Shown here piece by piece: positions 31,390 to 40,945 of a stretch of 64,000 nt of DNA (positions are counted from its first letter, which is position 1; each line of letters starts with the position of its first letter). The notes below the pieces were generated by a model, which saw only the letters and a list, made by a program, of their open reading frames with translations, was not told the origin of the DNA and did no database searches. The translations under genes were made by a program, and so were the position numbers. The stretch is from Xenorhabdus japonica (GTDB lineage: Bacteria; Pseudomonadota; Gammaproteobacteria; Enterobacterales; Enterobacteriaceae). The DNA lies in NCBI RefSeq assembly GCF_900115195.1, contig NZ_FOVO01000013.1, forward strand, positions 19,837-83,836, in the 5' to 3' direction.

Positions 31390-32193
31390 ATGCATCCGAT
31401 GTTAAACATCGCTATACGCGCTGCGCGTAAAGCCGGCAACTACATTGCCAAAAGCTACGAAACTCCTGATGCCATTGAAGCAAGCCAAAAGGGCAGTAAC
31501 GATTTCGTCACCAATGTTGATCGTGAAGCAGAAAAGCTGATCATTGACATCATCCGCAAATCTTACCCTAAGCATACGATTATCACCGAAGAAAGTGGTG
31601 AGCACTTAGGAGAAGAAGACGATTTCCAATGGGTTATCGATCCACTGGATGGCACCACCAACTTTATTAAACGTCTTCCCCATTTTTCTGTTTCGATTGC
31701 CGTGCGTATTAAAGGCCGCACTGAAGTGTCCGTTGTTTACGATCCAATGCGCAATGAACTGTTCACCGCAACTCGTGGTCAAGGCGCTCAATTAAACGGC
31801 TACCGTCTGCGTGGTGCCAATGCCCGTGATCTGAATGGAACTATCCTTGCAACTGGTTTCCCATTCAAAGCTAAGCAGCACTCCATTCCTTATATGAATG
31901 TGCTGAGTAAATTATTTGAACGCTGTGCGGATTTTCGCCGCACTGGCTCTGCGGCACTGGATATGGCGTATGTTGCTGCGGGACGCGTAGATGGCTTCTT
32001 CGAAATTGGCCTGAAACCGTGGGACTTTATGGGTGGTGAACTGCTTGTACGTGAATCAGGTTGCATCATCACTGATTTCGTTGGCGGACACAACTACATC
32101 AACTCCGGTAATATCGTTGCGGGCAGCCCACGTATCGTTAAAGACATTCTGTCTGAAATGCGTGAAGAATTGACGGAAGCATTGAAACGTTAA
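31390..32193 (+). CDS. suhB: Inositol-1-monophosphatase / rRNA-maturation factor SuhB
   Basis: Mg-dependent phosphatase fold; in E. coli it also works in rRNA transcription antitermination complexes. 267 residues, same as E. coli. Metal-site motifs EESGEHLGEED, WVIDPLDGTTNF, and WDFMGGELLVRESG near the C terminus. First gene on the plus strand after a long minus-strand run; monocistronic with a terminator. Confidence 0.97.
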   Translation: MHPMLNIAIRAARKAGNYIAKSYETPDAIEASQKGSNDFVTNVDREAEKLIIDIIRKSYPKHTIITEESGEHLGEEDDFQWVIDPLDGTTNFIKRLPHFSVSIAVRIKGRTEVSVVYDPMRNELFTATRGQGAQLNGYRLRGANARDLNGTILATGFPFKAKQHSIPYMNVLSKLFERCADFRRTGSAALDMAYVAAGRVDGFFEIGLKPWDFMGGELLVRESGCIITDFVGGHNYINSGNIVAGSPRIVKDILSEMREELTEALKR

Positions 32194-32230
32194 TTATTAA
32201 ATAAATATAATTTGAGCAATGTTATTTTCA

Positions 32231-32260
32231 GGGCACCTAATTTGGTGCCCGTTTTCTTAT
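32231..32260 (+). terminator. Terminator after suhB
   Basis: GGGCACC and GGTGCCC enclose six bases, followed by GTTTTCTTATTTT. About 38 bases after the suhB stop. Confidence 0.85.
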
Positions 32261-32268
32261 TTTCGCTT

Positions 32269-33513
32269 TTAATCAGTGTGAAGTGCATGAGCTTCAACTT
32301 TTGGTCTCAGAAACAGGGCTGGCAACGCAACCAACGCCATAACCCAAAATATGCCACTTCCTATATGCTCATACATGAAACCAGCAATTATACTCATGAC
32401 GGCAATACCGCCTCCCATGGCTAAAGCAGAGTAAGTTGCCTGCAACCGAATAATTTCGTTTTCTTTTCTGGCACCAATAAAGCGCATTGCTGCCAAATGG
32501 CAAACAGTAAAAGTGCCACAATGCAGGATTTGAATAATAATCAATACTGGTAATTCGGTTGATATTCCCATTAATCCCCAACGAATAACACCACAAATTC
32601 CTGATAACAGCAGCAAATTACGTGCACTCCAACGGCGAAATAGCTGTTTGCTGAAAGTAAATATTACAACTTCCGCCACAACTCCCAATGACCAGAGATA
32701 ACCAATGGTTGATGAGGAATAACCTGCCTGCTCCCAGTAAATGGAGCCAAAACTGTAGTATCCCGCATGGGCAGCCTGCAATAAAGTTACGCATACTAAA
32801 AACTGCCACACTAATTTTTCGGATAAGAGTTCTTTAAAAGAAACAGTATTCGTATTTGTAGCCTTAATTTTTCCTATCGGCATGACAGAAGGTTTCAACA
32901 TCATTCCCAATAGCATGGCTGTGATACTGAATAACAAAAAAGCAAGAATAATACGATGTGTTCCAAATAATTCACTGCCAATCCAGTTAATTAAACTGTC
33001 AAGAGATATGTTCCAACCAAAATCCAAACGACTGACTGAGAAATTTATTCCATCGGCAGACATTAATATACCCGTTAACGAAGAGCTAATAATAAATGCA
33101 ACCGATCCCCAAACTCTTACCTTGCCATAATCAAATGTAAATTGTTTTTGCCATGTTCCTGCCAAAGCATCTGATAAAGGGACTAATGGTGAGAAAAATA
33201 AGTTGAAACCTACCATGACAAAGAAAAGCCATGCCCAGTGACTACCAAATACAAAGCCAGTGGCAAAAAGTAATGCCAACAATGAGAGGAAACGCAGTGC
33301 TTTAATTAATTTAGAAGGATCTTTTACTGTAGGAGAGATAACCAGACTACCGATAAAACGGGCAACCATTCCAATACCTAGCAGCATTCCTATCATTGAA
33401 GCTTCAATACCTTCACCTTTCAACCAGACAGACCAAAAAGGCAAAAATATTCCAAAAGAGAAAAAATAGGTGAAATAACCTAGCCCTAGCCAAAATGTTG
33501 ATGGAACAACCAT
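32269..33513 (-). CDS. hcaT: MFS transporter of the HcaT (3-phenylpropionate permease) type
   Basis: Inner-membrane major-facilitator permease, twelve predicted helices. Follows E. coli HcaT through LGYFTYFFSFGIFLPFWSVWLKG, FNLFFSPLVPLSDALAGTWQKQF, YGKVRVWGSVAF and ILHCGTFTVCHLAAMRFIGAR. The ATG at 33513 has AGGGG seven bases upstream; a further in-frame TTG lies inside the glyA terminator and is unlikely. 414 residues versus about 379 in E. coli; most of the excess is an insert of about 27 residues near 145-180, between helices 5 and 6. The substrate is inferred from the family name; no hca catabolic genes are nearby. Confidence 0.85.
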   Translation of the reverse strand: MVVPSTFWLGLGYFTYFFSFGIFLPFWSVWLKGEGIEASMIGMLLGIGMVARFIGSLVISPTVKDPSKLIKALRFLSLLALLFATGFVFGSHWAWLFFVMVGFNLFFSPLVPLSDALAGTWQKQFTFDYGKVRVWGSVAFIISSSLTGILMSADGINFSVSRLDFGWNISLDSLINWIGSELFGTHRIILAFLLFSITAMLLGMMLKPSVMPIGKIKATNTNTVSFKELLSEKLVWQFLVCVTLLQAAHAGYYSFGSIYWEQAGYSSSTIGYLWSLGVVAEVVIFTFSKQLFRRWSARNLLLLSGICGVIRWGLMGISTELPVLIIIQILHCGTFTVCHLAAMRFIGARKENEIIRLQATYSALAMGGGIAVMSIIAGFMYEHIGSGIFWVMALVALPALFLRPKVEAHALHTD

Positions 33514-33537
33514 CCAAATGCCCCTATTTTTTAATGC

Positions 33538-33573
33538 AAAAAACCCGCTCAAAACTAATGTTATGAGTCGGGC
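33538..33573 (-). terminator. Terminator after glyA
   Basis: On the minus strand CCCGACTCATAAC faces GTTTTGAGCGGG across four bases (one mismatch on each side), then TTTTTT. About 30 bases after the glyA stop. Confidence 0.75.
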
Positions 33574-33601
33574 TTAGTACTAAACTACATTTTATTTTAA
33601 A

Positions 33602-34855
33602 TTATGCGTAAACCGGATATTTTGCGCAGATATTCAATACTTTTTGCTTAACACTTTCAATGGTCGCTTCATCATTGATGTTATCCAGTACATCACACAT
33701 CCAGCCTGCCAGTTCGCGAGTTTCAGCTTCCTTAAAGCCACGACGGGTAATTGCAGGCGTTCCGATACGAATACCTGAAGTGACAAATGGACTACGCGGA
33801 TCGTTAGGCACGCTGTTTTTGTTAACAGTGATATTGGCACGCCCCAACGCTGCATCAGCATCTTTACCCGTAATGTCTTTATCCACCAGATCCAGCAAGA
33901 ACAAATGGTTTTCGGTTTCTCCGGAAACAACTTTGTAACCACGTTGCAGGAATACTTCTACCATCTCTTTCGCATTCTTAGCAACTTGATGTTGGTAAAC
34001 CTTAAATTCAGGCTCCATCGCTTCTTTCAATGCAACTGCCTTACCAGCAATAACATGCATCAATGGGCCGCCCTGAGAACCAGGGAAAACAGAGGAATTC
34101 AGTTTCTTGTAAAACTCTTCATCGCCACCTTTCGCCAGAATCAGGCCTCCGCGTGGGCCAGCCAGCGTTTTATGCGTTGTGGTTGTTACAACATGCGCAT
34201 GAGGAACTGGGTTTGGATAAACACCAGCAGCAACCAGACCAGCCACGTGAGCCATGTCAACGAATAGGTAAGCACCAATTTCATCGGCAATTTCACGCAT
34301 CTTCGCCCAATCAACAATACCAGAATAAGCAGAGAAGCCACCGATGATCATTTTAGGCTGATGTTTTTGTGCCTGAGTACGAATATCTTCGTAGTCGATT
34401 TTGCCTGCTTCATCAATACCATAAGGAACGATGTTATAAAGCTTACCGGAGAAGTTAACTGGAGAGCCGTGAGTCAGGTGGCCACCGTGCGCCAGATTCA
34501 TCCCTAAAACAGTATCGCCGGGCTTCAGCAATGTCATATACACCGCAGCATTTGCCTGAGAACCAGAGTGCGGCTGGACATTAGCATAATCTGCACCAAA
34601 CAGCTCTTTTGCGCGGTCAATCGCCAGTTGTTCAACTACATCGACATATTCACAGCCACCGTAGTAACGTTTACCCGGATAGCCTTCCGCATACTTGTTA
34701 GTGAGCTGAGATCCTTGAGCCTGCATAACTCTTGGACTAGTGTAGTTTTCAGAAGCAATCAATTCAATGTGTTCTTCTTGACGACAAACCTCCTGTTCCA
34801 TCGCTTGCCACAGTTCGGGATCGTAATTCGCAATATTCATTTCACGCTTTAACAT
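33602..34855 (-). CDS. glyA: Serine hydroxymethyltransferase
   Basis: PLP enzyme converting serine and tetrahydrofolate to glycine and methylene-THF, the main one-carbon source for purines. 417 residues as in E. coli. [48 protein letters not shown], and the PLP Lys in [15 protein letters not shown] (229). A PurR box lies upstream, matching its coregulation with purL. Confidence 0.98.
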   Translation of the reverse strand: MLKREMNIANYDPELWQAMEQEVCRQEEHIELIASENYTSPRVMQAQGSQLTNKYAEGYPGKRYYGGCEYVDVVEQLAIDRAKELFGADYANVQPHSGSQANAAVYMTLLKPGDTVLGMNLAHGGHLTHGSPVNFSGKLYNIVPYGIDEAGKIDYEDIRTQAQKHQPKMIIGGFSAYSGIVDWAKMREIADEIGAYLFVDMAHVAGLVAAGVYPNPVPHAHVVTTTTHKTLAGPRGGLILAKGGDEEFYKKLNSSVFPGSQGGPLMHVIAGKAVALKEAMEPEFKVYQHQVAKNAKEMVEVFLQRGYKVVSGETENHLFLLDLVDKDITGKDADAALGRANITVNKNSVPNDPRSPFVTSGIRIGTPAITRRGFKEAETRELAGWMCDVLDNINDEATIESVKQKVLNICAKYPVYA

Positions 34856-34962
34856 TTGGTTCTCCTGACTCAGCTACATCTCTAAAAAATACCCCTGAGG
34901 GCCAGAATGTCACACAGTGTAAACTCTTTTTATCGAATGAGATAGTCTTGACAAAACAAATT

Positions 34963-34978
34963 ACGCAAACGTTTGCAT
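34963..34978 (-). promoter_or_regulatory. PurR operator of glyA
   Basis: ACGCAAACGTTTGCAT matches the 16-base PurR consensus ACGCAAACGTTTGCGT at 15 positions. It lies about 110 bases before glyA, in the glyA-hmp divergent region, where E. coli glyA also has a PurR site. Confidence 0.85.
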
Positions 34979-35150
34979 GGCGTATTAATAGCCCATTGGA
35001 AGCTGAACAACCTAGTATTGAGCCAATGATTTCAGATTTATCAATGATATTTGTGATATTGATCGAGATTTACAGTGATATAAATTCTAATTTTTTGATT
35101 TAAATCAATATGATTATCTTTTTTCAAATTGACATGTTCCCAAACCCTAT

Positions 35151-35173
35151 AAGTTGCATTTAAAATGCAATTT
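35151..35173 (+). promoter_or_regulatory. NsrR operator of hmp
   Basis: AAGTTGCATTT and AAATGCAATTT form a near-perfect 11-1-11 inverted repeat, 41 bases before the hmp start. It matches the NsrR motif (AAGATGCATTT twice, inverted) that represses hmp until nitric oxide appears. Confidence 0.85.
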
Positions 35174-35214
35174 ATAGACTTCGGCATCATTTGAGAAAAA
35201 TTTAGGAGATCCCC

Positions 35215-36405
35215 ATGCTAGACAGTCAGGTCATCGCAACCATAAAATCCACCATTCCATTAATTGTTTCTACAGGCCCTAAGCTAACTGCACATTTTTA
35301 TGAACGCATGTTCAAGCATAATCCTGAATTAAAAGATATTTTTAATATGAGCCACCAGATCAATGGTGATCAACGTGAAGCTCTTTTCAATGCCCTTTGT
35401 GCATATGCTGCCAATATCGATAATCTGTCAGCACTATTACCCGCTGTAGAAAAAATCGCCCATAAACATGCCAGCCTCAACATTCAACCTGAGCATTATC
35501 AAATTGTAGGTACTCACCTTTTGGCGACACTTGATGAAATGTTTCATCCCGGTGACGAAATTCTCGATGCTTGGGGAAAAGCCTACAACGTATTGGCTGG
35601 CGTATTTATTAATCGAGAAGAGGAAATTTATCAAAGCGGTGAGTCCTTGGAAGGCGGTTGGCGTGATATACGTCAGTTCCGTGTTAGCCGGAAACAATCA
35701 CAAAGTGAAGTCATCACTAGCTTTGAGTTTGTCCCTGTTGATGGTGGCAAAGTGATGGATTACAAACCAGGGCAATATTTGGGAGTCTATATAGAAGATT
35801 CAGCATTTGAAAACCGTGAAATCCGCCAATATTCACTGACCGCCGCACCAAACGGAATCAGTTATCAAATTGCCATTAAACGTGAATCTCAAGGCAAGGT
35901 TTCAAATCACATGCATGATAATGTACAGGAAGGGGATATCGTAATGTTGGCAGCGCCACGCGGTGATTTTTTCCTTGACGTGCAAACTGACACGCCAGTG
36001 ACACTGATTTCTGCTGGGGTTGGTCTGACTCCAATGATGAGTATGCTGCAATATCTGCATAACCAACATCATACTGGCTCAGTAAATTGGTTCCACGCAG
36101 CAGAACATGGTGGTTACCACGCTTTCGCCAATAAAGTAAGCGAGATGTCTGAATCCATGCCTAATTTGTATTCACAAGTTTGGTATCGTGAACCAAGAGA
36201 TTCCGATCAGAAAGACATTCATTATCAACACATTGGGCTTATGGATCTATCTCTCGTGAAAGACGCAATAATGGTGGAAGGGATGCAATTCTATTTCTGT
36301 GGCCCCGTAGCTTTCATGCAACATATCGCCAAGCAATTGTTGGCAATGGGCATTAATGAACAATATATCCATTATGAATGTTTTGGCCCACATAAAGTGA
36401 TGTAA
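35215..36405 (+). CDS. hmp: Flavohaemoglobin / nitric oxide dioxygenase Hmp
   Basis: Detoxifies nitric oxide to nitrate with O2 and NAD(P)H; relevant to a bacterium facing insect or animal NO. 396 residues, same as E. coli: globin domain 1-140 (proximal haem His in [12 protein letters not shown], near 85), FAD domain with [16 protein letters not shown] domain with [15 protein letters not shown] and [11 protein letters not shown]. NsrR operator upstream. Ribosome site TTTAGGAGATCCCC. Confidence 0.97.
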   Translation: MLDSQVIATIKSTIPLIVSTGPKLTAHFYERMFKHNPELKDIFNMSHQINGDQREALFNALCAYAANIDNLSALLPAVEKIAHKHASLNIQPEHYQIVGTHLLATLDEMFHPGDEILDAWGKAYNVLAGVFINREEEIYQSGESLEGGWRDIRQFRVSRKQSQSEVITSFEFVPVDGGKVMDYKPGQYLGVYIEDSAFENREIRQYSLTAAPNGISYQIAIKRESQGKVSNHMHDNVQEGDIVMLAAPRGDFFLDVQTDTPVTLISAGVGLTPMMSMLQYLHNQHHTGSVNWFHAAEHGGYHAFANKVSEMSESMPNLYSQVWYREPRDSDQKDIHYQHIGLMDLSLVKDAIMVEGMQFYFCGPVAFMQHIAKQLLAMGINEQYIHYECFGPHKVM

Positions 36406-36430
36406 TAAAGATTACTAAATATACAAAACA

Positions 36431-36515
36431 AGTGATAACGGTTTTAACATCAGGTATTCCCACATTCCATCTCCCATTAGAATGTGGGTTAACTGACAAT
36501 ATTTTCGTTATCACT
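36431..36515. repeat. Nested inverted repeats between hmp and glnB
   Basis: AGTGATAACG (36431-36440) pairs with CGTTATCACT (36506-36515) and encloses a second perfect hairpin, CCCACATTC (36459-36467) with GAATGTGGG (36480-36488). The inner hairpin may end hmp and glnB transcripts, which converge here. Confidence 0.6.
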
Positions 36516-36535
36516 ATCTACAATTAATTTAATTT

Positions 36536-36580
36536 CAATTGATTCAGTTTCAATTTATTCAGTTTCATTGATTGAATTTC
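36536..36580. repeat. 15-bp tandem repeats after glnB
   Basis: CAATTGATTCAGTTT and CAATTTATTCAGTTT adjoin, with a degenerate third unit from 36566. The array lies within 12-60 bases of the glnB stop. Confidence 0.65.
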
Positions 36581-36591
36581 AGTTAATTAAA

Positions 36592-36942
<351 letters not shown>

Positions 36943-36945
36943 TTA

Positions 36946-38568
36946 TTACCAGTTCTTACGCCCGAAACCAGAAGTAATCGGGTAGCGCCTGTCTTTACCA
37001 AAATCACGGTGCGTAATGCGTGGGCCAATAGGTGCCTGACGACGTTTATATTCATTGCTGTCAACCAGCCGGATCACCTTACGGACGATGGTTTCATCAA
37101 AACCTTCAGATACCAAATCAGCCACTGATTTGTCTTTTTCAACATATCCTTCAAGGATAGCATCCAACATGTCGTACGGAGGAAGGCTATCCTGATCCAG
37201 TTGATCCGGCGCTAACTCTGCTGATGGTGGACGATCAATCACACGCTGAGGAATAGCCGGAGATACTGTATTACGATATTTAGACAATGCAAATACCATA
37301 GTTTTAGGAACATCTTTCAAAGCATTAAAGCCACCAGCCATATCACCATACAGGGTTGAGTACCCTACTGCCGATTCACTTTTGTTGCTGGTCGTCAGTA
37401 CCAAGCGGCGACGCTTGTTAGACATTGCCATCAAAATCACTGCGCGGCAACGTGCCTGCAAATTCTCTTCTGTCGTATCTTTTTCTGTTCCCGAAAACAC
37501 CGGTTCAAGCTGTGTCATAAAGGCATCAAACATGGGTTCGATGGAAACAACGTCAAACTCAACGCCCAGTAATTCTGCTTGTTCTCTGGCATCGTGAATA
37601 CTCATTTCTGAGGTATAGCGGAATGGCATCATGACCGCCTGCACATGATCTTTCCCTAAAGCATCCACGGCAATCGCCAATGTTAGCCCTGAGTCAATTC
37701 CACCAGACAAACCAAGCAAAGCACCTTTAAAACCGTTTTTATGCACATAATCACGCACAGAAATCACCAAGGCCTTATAGATTTGCGCCAGTGGTGGCAA
37801 TTGAGGAATAGGGGCCGCCATTCGCTCAATATTCATATCATTGAAACGGCATTGTTCAATGTGTTCCTCAAATGCCGCCATACGATGGGTAATTTCACCA
37901 TTTGCATCAAAGACCTTAGAGCAACCATCAAAAATGAGCTGATCTTGTCCCCCTACCTGATTGAGATAGATGATTGGCAATTGGATGCGCTGACAGTGAG
38001 ACCTAATTAATGTACTGCGGATATTCGGTTTTTCACGATTATAAGGAGAAGCGTTAATGGATAAGATGATTTCTGCGCCAGCCTGTTTCAGGGCATCAAT
38101 CGGAGCGTCAAACCACAAATCTTCACAAATCAATAAACCGAGGTTATAACCCTTGAATGGTATAACGCAGCTTTGATTCCCCGCTTTAAAATAACGCTCT
38201 TCATCAAAGACGCCATAGTTTGGCAGTAACTGTTTAAAATAACGTGCCACAACTTTCCCTTTCCAAAACAGGGAAAGTGCGTTATAGAGTTTGCCATCCT
38301 GTTGCCACGGATGCCCTACCAAAATACCAACCTGAGAACTTGCTTCTTGCAAACGTACCAATTGTTCACGACAGCGCTGATGTAAATCAGGGCGGAACAA
38401 CAAATCCTCTGGAAAATAGCCAGACAGCGCCAGCTCAGAAAACATAACCAGATCAGCACCTTTTGCTTGCTGTTCCTGAACTGTCTGCAACATACGTTCG
38501 CTGTTGCCTTCAATGTCTCCGACCAGCCAATTTAACTGGGCAAGAGCGATATTAAGAGTACGACTCAT
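36946..38568 (-). CDS. nadE: Glutamine-dependent NAD+ synthetase
   Basis: Makes NAD+ from nicotinate adenine dinucleotide using glutamine. 540 residues from the ATG at 38568 (MSRTLNIALAQLNWLVGD), preceded by TAGGAG; a start ten codons earlier is less likely. N-terminal nitrilase domain (Glu in SELALSGYFPEDL, Lys in FKQLLPNYGVFDE, Cys in LLICEDLWF) and C-terminal synthetase with the P-loop LLGLSGGIDSGLT. This two-domain type differs from the short ammonia-dependent NadE of E. coli K-12. Confidence 0.96.
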   Translation of the reverse strand: MSRTLNIALAQLNWLVGDIEGNSERMLQTVQEQQAKGADLVMFSELALSGYFPEDLLFRPDLHQRCREQLVRLQEASSQVGILVGHPWQQDGKLYNALSLFWKGKVVARYFKQLLPNYGVFDEERYFKAGNQSCVIPFKGYNLGLLICEDLWFDAPIDALKQAGAEIILSINASPYNREKPNIRSTLIRSHCQRIQLPIIYLNQVGGQDQLIFDGCSKVFDANGEITHRMAAFEEHIEQCRFNDMNIERMAAPIPQLPPLAQIYKALVISVRDYVHKNGFKGALLGLSGGIDSGLTLAIAVDALGKDHVQAVMMPFRYTSEMSIHDAREQAELLGVEFDVVSIEPMFDAFMTQLEPVFSGTEKDTTEENLQARCRAVILMAMSNKRRRLVLTTSNKSESAVGYSTLYGDMAGGFNALKDVPKTMVFALSKYRNTVSPAIPQRVIDRPPSAELAPDQLDQDSLPPYDMLDAILEGYVEKDKSVADLVSEGFDETIVRKVIRLVDSNEYKRRQAPIGPRITHRDFGKDRRYPITSGFGRKNW

Positions 38569-38640
38569 AGAATGCGGCTCTCCTAGGCCATAAATCATCT
38601 ATCTGCTTTACTGAGCTTCTGCTGCAAAGCAATTCATCTC

Positions 38641-38687
38641 TATACCCTGTATTGTTCAAGCTGAAATTTGAAACTCATAGGGGTATA
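38641..38687. repeat. Degenerate inverted-repeat element, copy B
   Basis: Ends TATACCC and GGGTATA; interior TTCAAGCTGAA then TTTGAAACTCATA. Its arms resemble the elements at 15873 and 49538. Lies between nadE and glrR. Confidence 0.5.
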
Positions 38688-38729
38688 TAATTTCTGTTCA
38701 GTGTAAGAATTTATGGGGTTGCAGAAAAG

Positions 38730-40067
38730 TTATTCCTTAAAATCGTTCGCCTCCAACTCATGGCGTGCTAATAACTTATAAAACTCTGTCCGGTTACGTC
38801 CGGCTATGCGAGCAGCATGGGTCACATTACCTTTGGTTATTTGCAACAATTTGCGCAGGTAATTCAATTCAAATTGCCCACGGGCTTCCACAAATGTCGG
38901 CAAGGCCGTATTTTCTCCTTCCAATGCCTGAGTAACCAAAGCATCACTAATGACCGGAGTCATCGTCAATGCTACACACTGTTCAATAACATTGACCAAT
39001 TGACGAACATTGCCCGGCCAGCTTGCTGCCATCAGACATTTTATGGCGTTGGTGGAAAAGCTGCGAACAAAAGGTTTATGACGCTTGGCTGATTCACGTA
39101 ACAGGTGATTGGCCAATAGAGGAATATCTTCTGAACGTTCATTCAAGGAAGGAATTTTCAAGTTAACAACGTTCAATCGATAATAGAGATCTTCACGAAA
39201 TTCATTACGCTGCATTGCCTTAGGCAGGTCGCGGTGAGTAGCAGAAATGATTCTGACATCAATGTCTATATTCCGGTTACTCCCCAAAGGACGAACCTTG
39301 CGCTCCTGCAACACTCTCAATAGCTTAACTTGCAATGCCATCGGCATATCACCGATCTCATCAAGGAACAATGTTCCTCCTTGCGCTGCTAAAAATAGCC
39401 CTTCCCGGCTGCTGACTGCGCCCGTAAATGCACCTTTGGCATGACCAAATAATTCAGATTCCAGTAATTGCTCAGGTAAAGCACCACAATTAATTGCAAT
39501 AAAAGGCTTCTTCGCCCGTGGACTAGCACGATGAATAGCTTGGGCCAGCACCTCTTTACCGGTTCCACTTTGCCCATTAATCAGAATACTAACGTCAGAT
39601 AGAGCCACCATCTTTGCCTGCTCCAGTAGACGCAACATCAGAGGGCTTCGAGTGACAATCTTCTCGCTCCATTGTCCATCTATAGCTGGTGTTGACAGTT
39701 CCAGTGCATCATCAATGGCTTTATAAAGTGCATCACGATCAACGGGCTTAGTCAGAAAACTAAATACACCTTGCTGCGTTGCTGCCACAGCATCAGGAAT
39801 AGAACCATGTGCAGTCAGAATAATAACCGGCATACCGGGATGCTGTTTCTGAATCTCCGCAAACAATGCCATACCATCCATTTCATCCATGCGTAAATCA
39901 CTGATCACGATATCTACTTTTTCTTTTATCAGTGTGCGTAGCGCTTCATTTCCACTCTCTGCGGTCGTGACACGAAATCCTTCACTGGTCAAACGCATTC
40001 CCAATAGTTTTAGTAAGCTAGGATCATCATCAACTAAAAGAAGATGGGCGGGATTGCGCACTGTCAT
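38730..40067 (-). CDS. glrR: Sigma-54 dependent response regulator GlrR (QseF)
   Basis: Response regulator that activates glmY (and rpoE in E. coli) through sigma-54. 445 residues: receiver domain with phospho-Asp near 56 (DIVISDLRMDEMDG), AAA+ domain with Walker A GQSGTGKEV near 165, the sigma-54 contact GAFTGA in HAKGAFTGAVS, Walker B GGTLFLDEIGDM, and a Fis-type helix-turn-helix at the end (GNVTHAARIAGRNRTEFYKLL). Two bases from qseG; its target sites lie upstream of glmY in this window. Confidence 0.96.
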   Translation of the reverse strand: MTVRNPAHLLLVDDDPSLLKLLGMRLTSEGFRVTTAESGNEALRTLIKEKVDIVISDLRMDEMDGMALFAEIQKQHPGMPVIILTAHGSIPDAVAATQQGVFSFLTKPVDRDALYKAIDDALELSTPAIDGQWSEKIVTRSPLMLRLLEQAKMVALSDVSILINGQSGTGKEVLAQAIHRASPRAKKPFIAINCGALPEQLLESELFGHAKGAFTGAVSSREGLFLAAQGGTLFLDEIGDMPMALQVKLLRVLQERKVRPLGSNRNIDIDVRIISATHRDLPKAMQRNEFREDLYYRLNVVNLKIPSLNERSEDIPLLANHLLRESAKRHKPFVRSFSTNAIKCLMAASWPGNVRQLVNVIEQCVALTMTPVISDALVTQALEGENTALPTFVEARGQFELNYLRKLLQITKGNVTHAARIAGRNRTEFYKLLARHELEANDFKE

Positions 40068-40069
40068 TA

Positions 40070-40939
40070 TTATTCGGCTCCTTTTTCTTCTGAGGGATTG
40101 GCTTTCGCTTTAGCATCCACATTTGCTGCCGATTTGTCTTTCGGCTTTGCCTGATTATTTAATGAAGCACCAGTATTAGATGAAGTGCCTGTATTGGATA
40201 TAATCTCCGCGTCATTCACTTGTCCCATTCCACCTTGAGTAGCAACATTATTTTGTTCTTGTTTACGGGATGAAAGTTGGCGTTCAATATCTGTCAGATT
40301 TTCTAGTTTGCGGGATATTTCGTTAAATTCACTTTCTAAACGTACCCGCGCTTCTTTCAATCGGTCAATTTTATTATCACTGTCAAGCTGAAATCGCTGG
40401 AATTTAGCCTTTTCTTCGGCAAGATTAATTTTCAGGTATTGCTGCTCACGCCACAATTGGAGTAATGGTCGCAAAGCTACAGGAAATTGTGCGCTATACC
40501 GATTAAAGTTTTCCACAATTCTCTTGCGTTCAGGTAATCCAGGAGCCGTTCTGTCAATCAAAATGCTTTGTTTAAACATTTGATGCCAATCAGTCAGAGT
40601 AGCCGGAGTTAAACGTTCCTCCATCTCACGAGCTTCTGCCGCAGATAATCGATCTGTGCAATCTATAAATCTCAGCCAATAAAGCCCGTTTTCCATCGTT
40701 GATGGCTTCGTTATGTCCCAGATTAAATTACAATTCTTAAGACGATAATCCGTGGCACTTTGTTCAGGCAGAATAGACTGCGTAATCGTCGCCAAATTGT
40801 CTGATCCACGAGTACCAACACAGCCTGCCAGTAAACAGGGAACAAATAATAGCAACATAGCACGGAAACGTAGGGTCGAAACATGTGCCAGAATAGGCAG
40901 CATCTCCGTCATAAAGCGGTAAGTAAACCTGTTATACAT
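40070..40939 (-). CDS. qseG: Outer-membrane lipoprotein QseG
   Basis: Lipoprotein between the kinase and regulator genes that interacts with the GlrK sensor in E. coli. 289 residues: lipobox LLAG-C at Cys40 after a long N-terminal extension, central helical part with a coiled coil at about 165-225 (KINLAEEKAKFQRFQLDSDNK and following), and an Asn/Ser/Lys-rich C-terminal tail. Six bases after glrK. Confidence 0.9.
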   Translation of the reverse strand: MYNRFTYRFMTEMLPILAHVSTLRFRAMLLLFVPCLLAGCVGTRGSDNLATITQSILPEQSATDYRLKNCNLIWDITKPSTMENGLYWLRFIDCTDRLSAAEAREMEERLTPATLTDWHQMFKQSILIDRTAPGLPERKRIVENFNRYSAQFPVALRPLLQLWREQQYLKINLAEEKAKFQRFQLDSDNKIDRLKEARVRLESEFNEISRKLENLTDIERQLSSRKQEQNNVATQGGMGQVNDAEIISNTGTSSNTGASLNNQAKPKDKSAANVDAKAKANPSEEKGAE

Positions 40940-40945
40940 AATTAT

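Noticed and set aside
33514..33552. Earlier TTG start for hcaT
   Set aside because: It falls in the glyA terminator, while the ATG at 33513 has a good AGGGG site.
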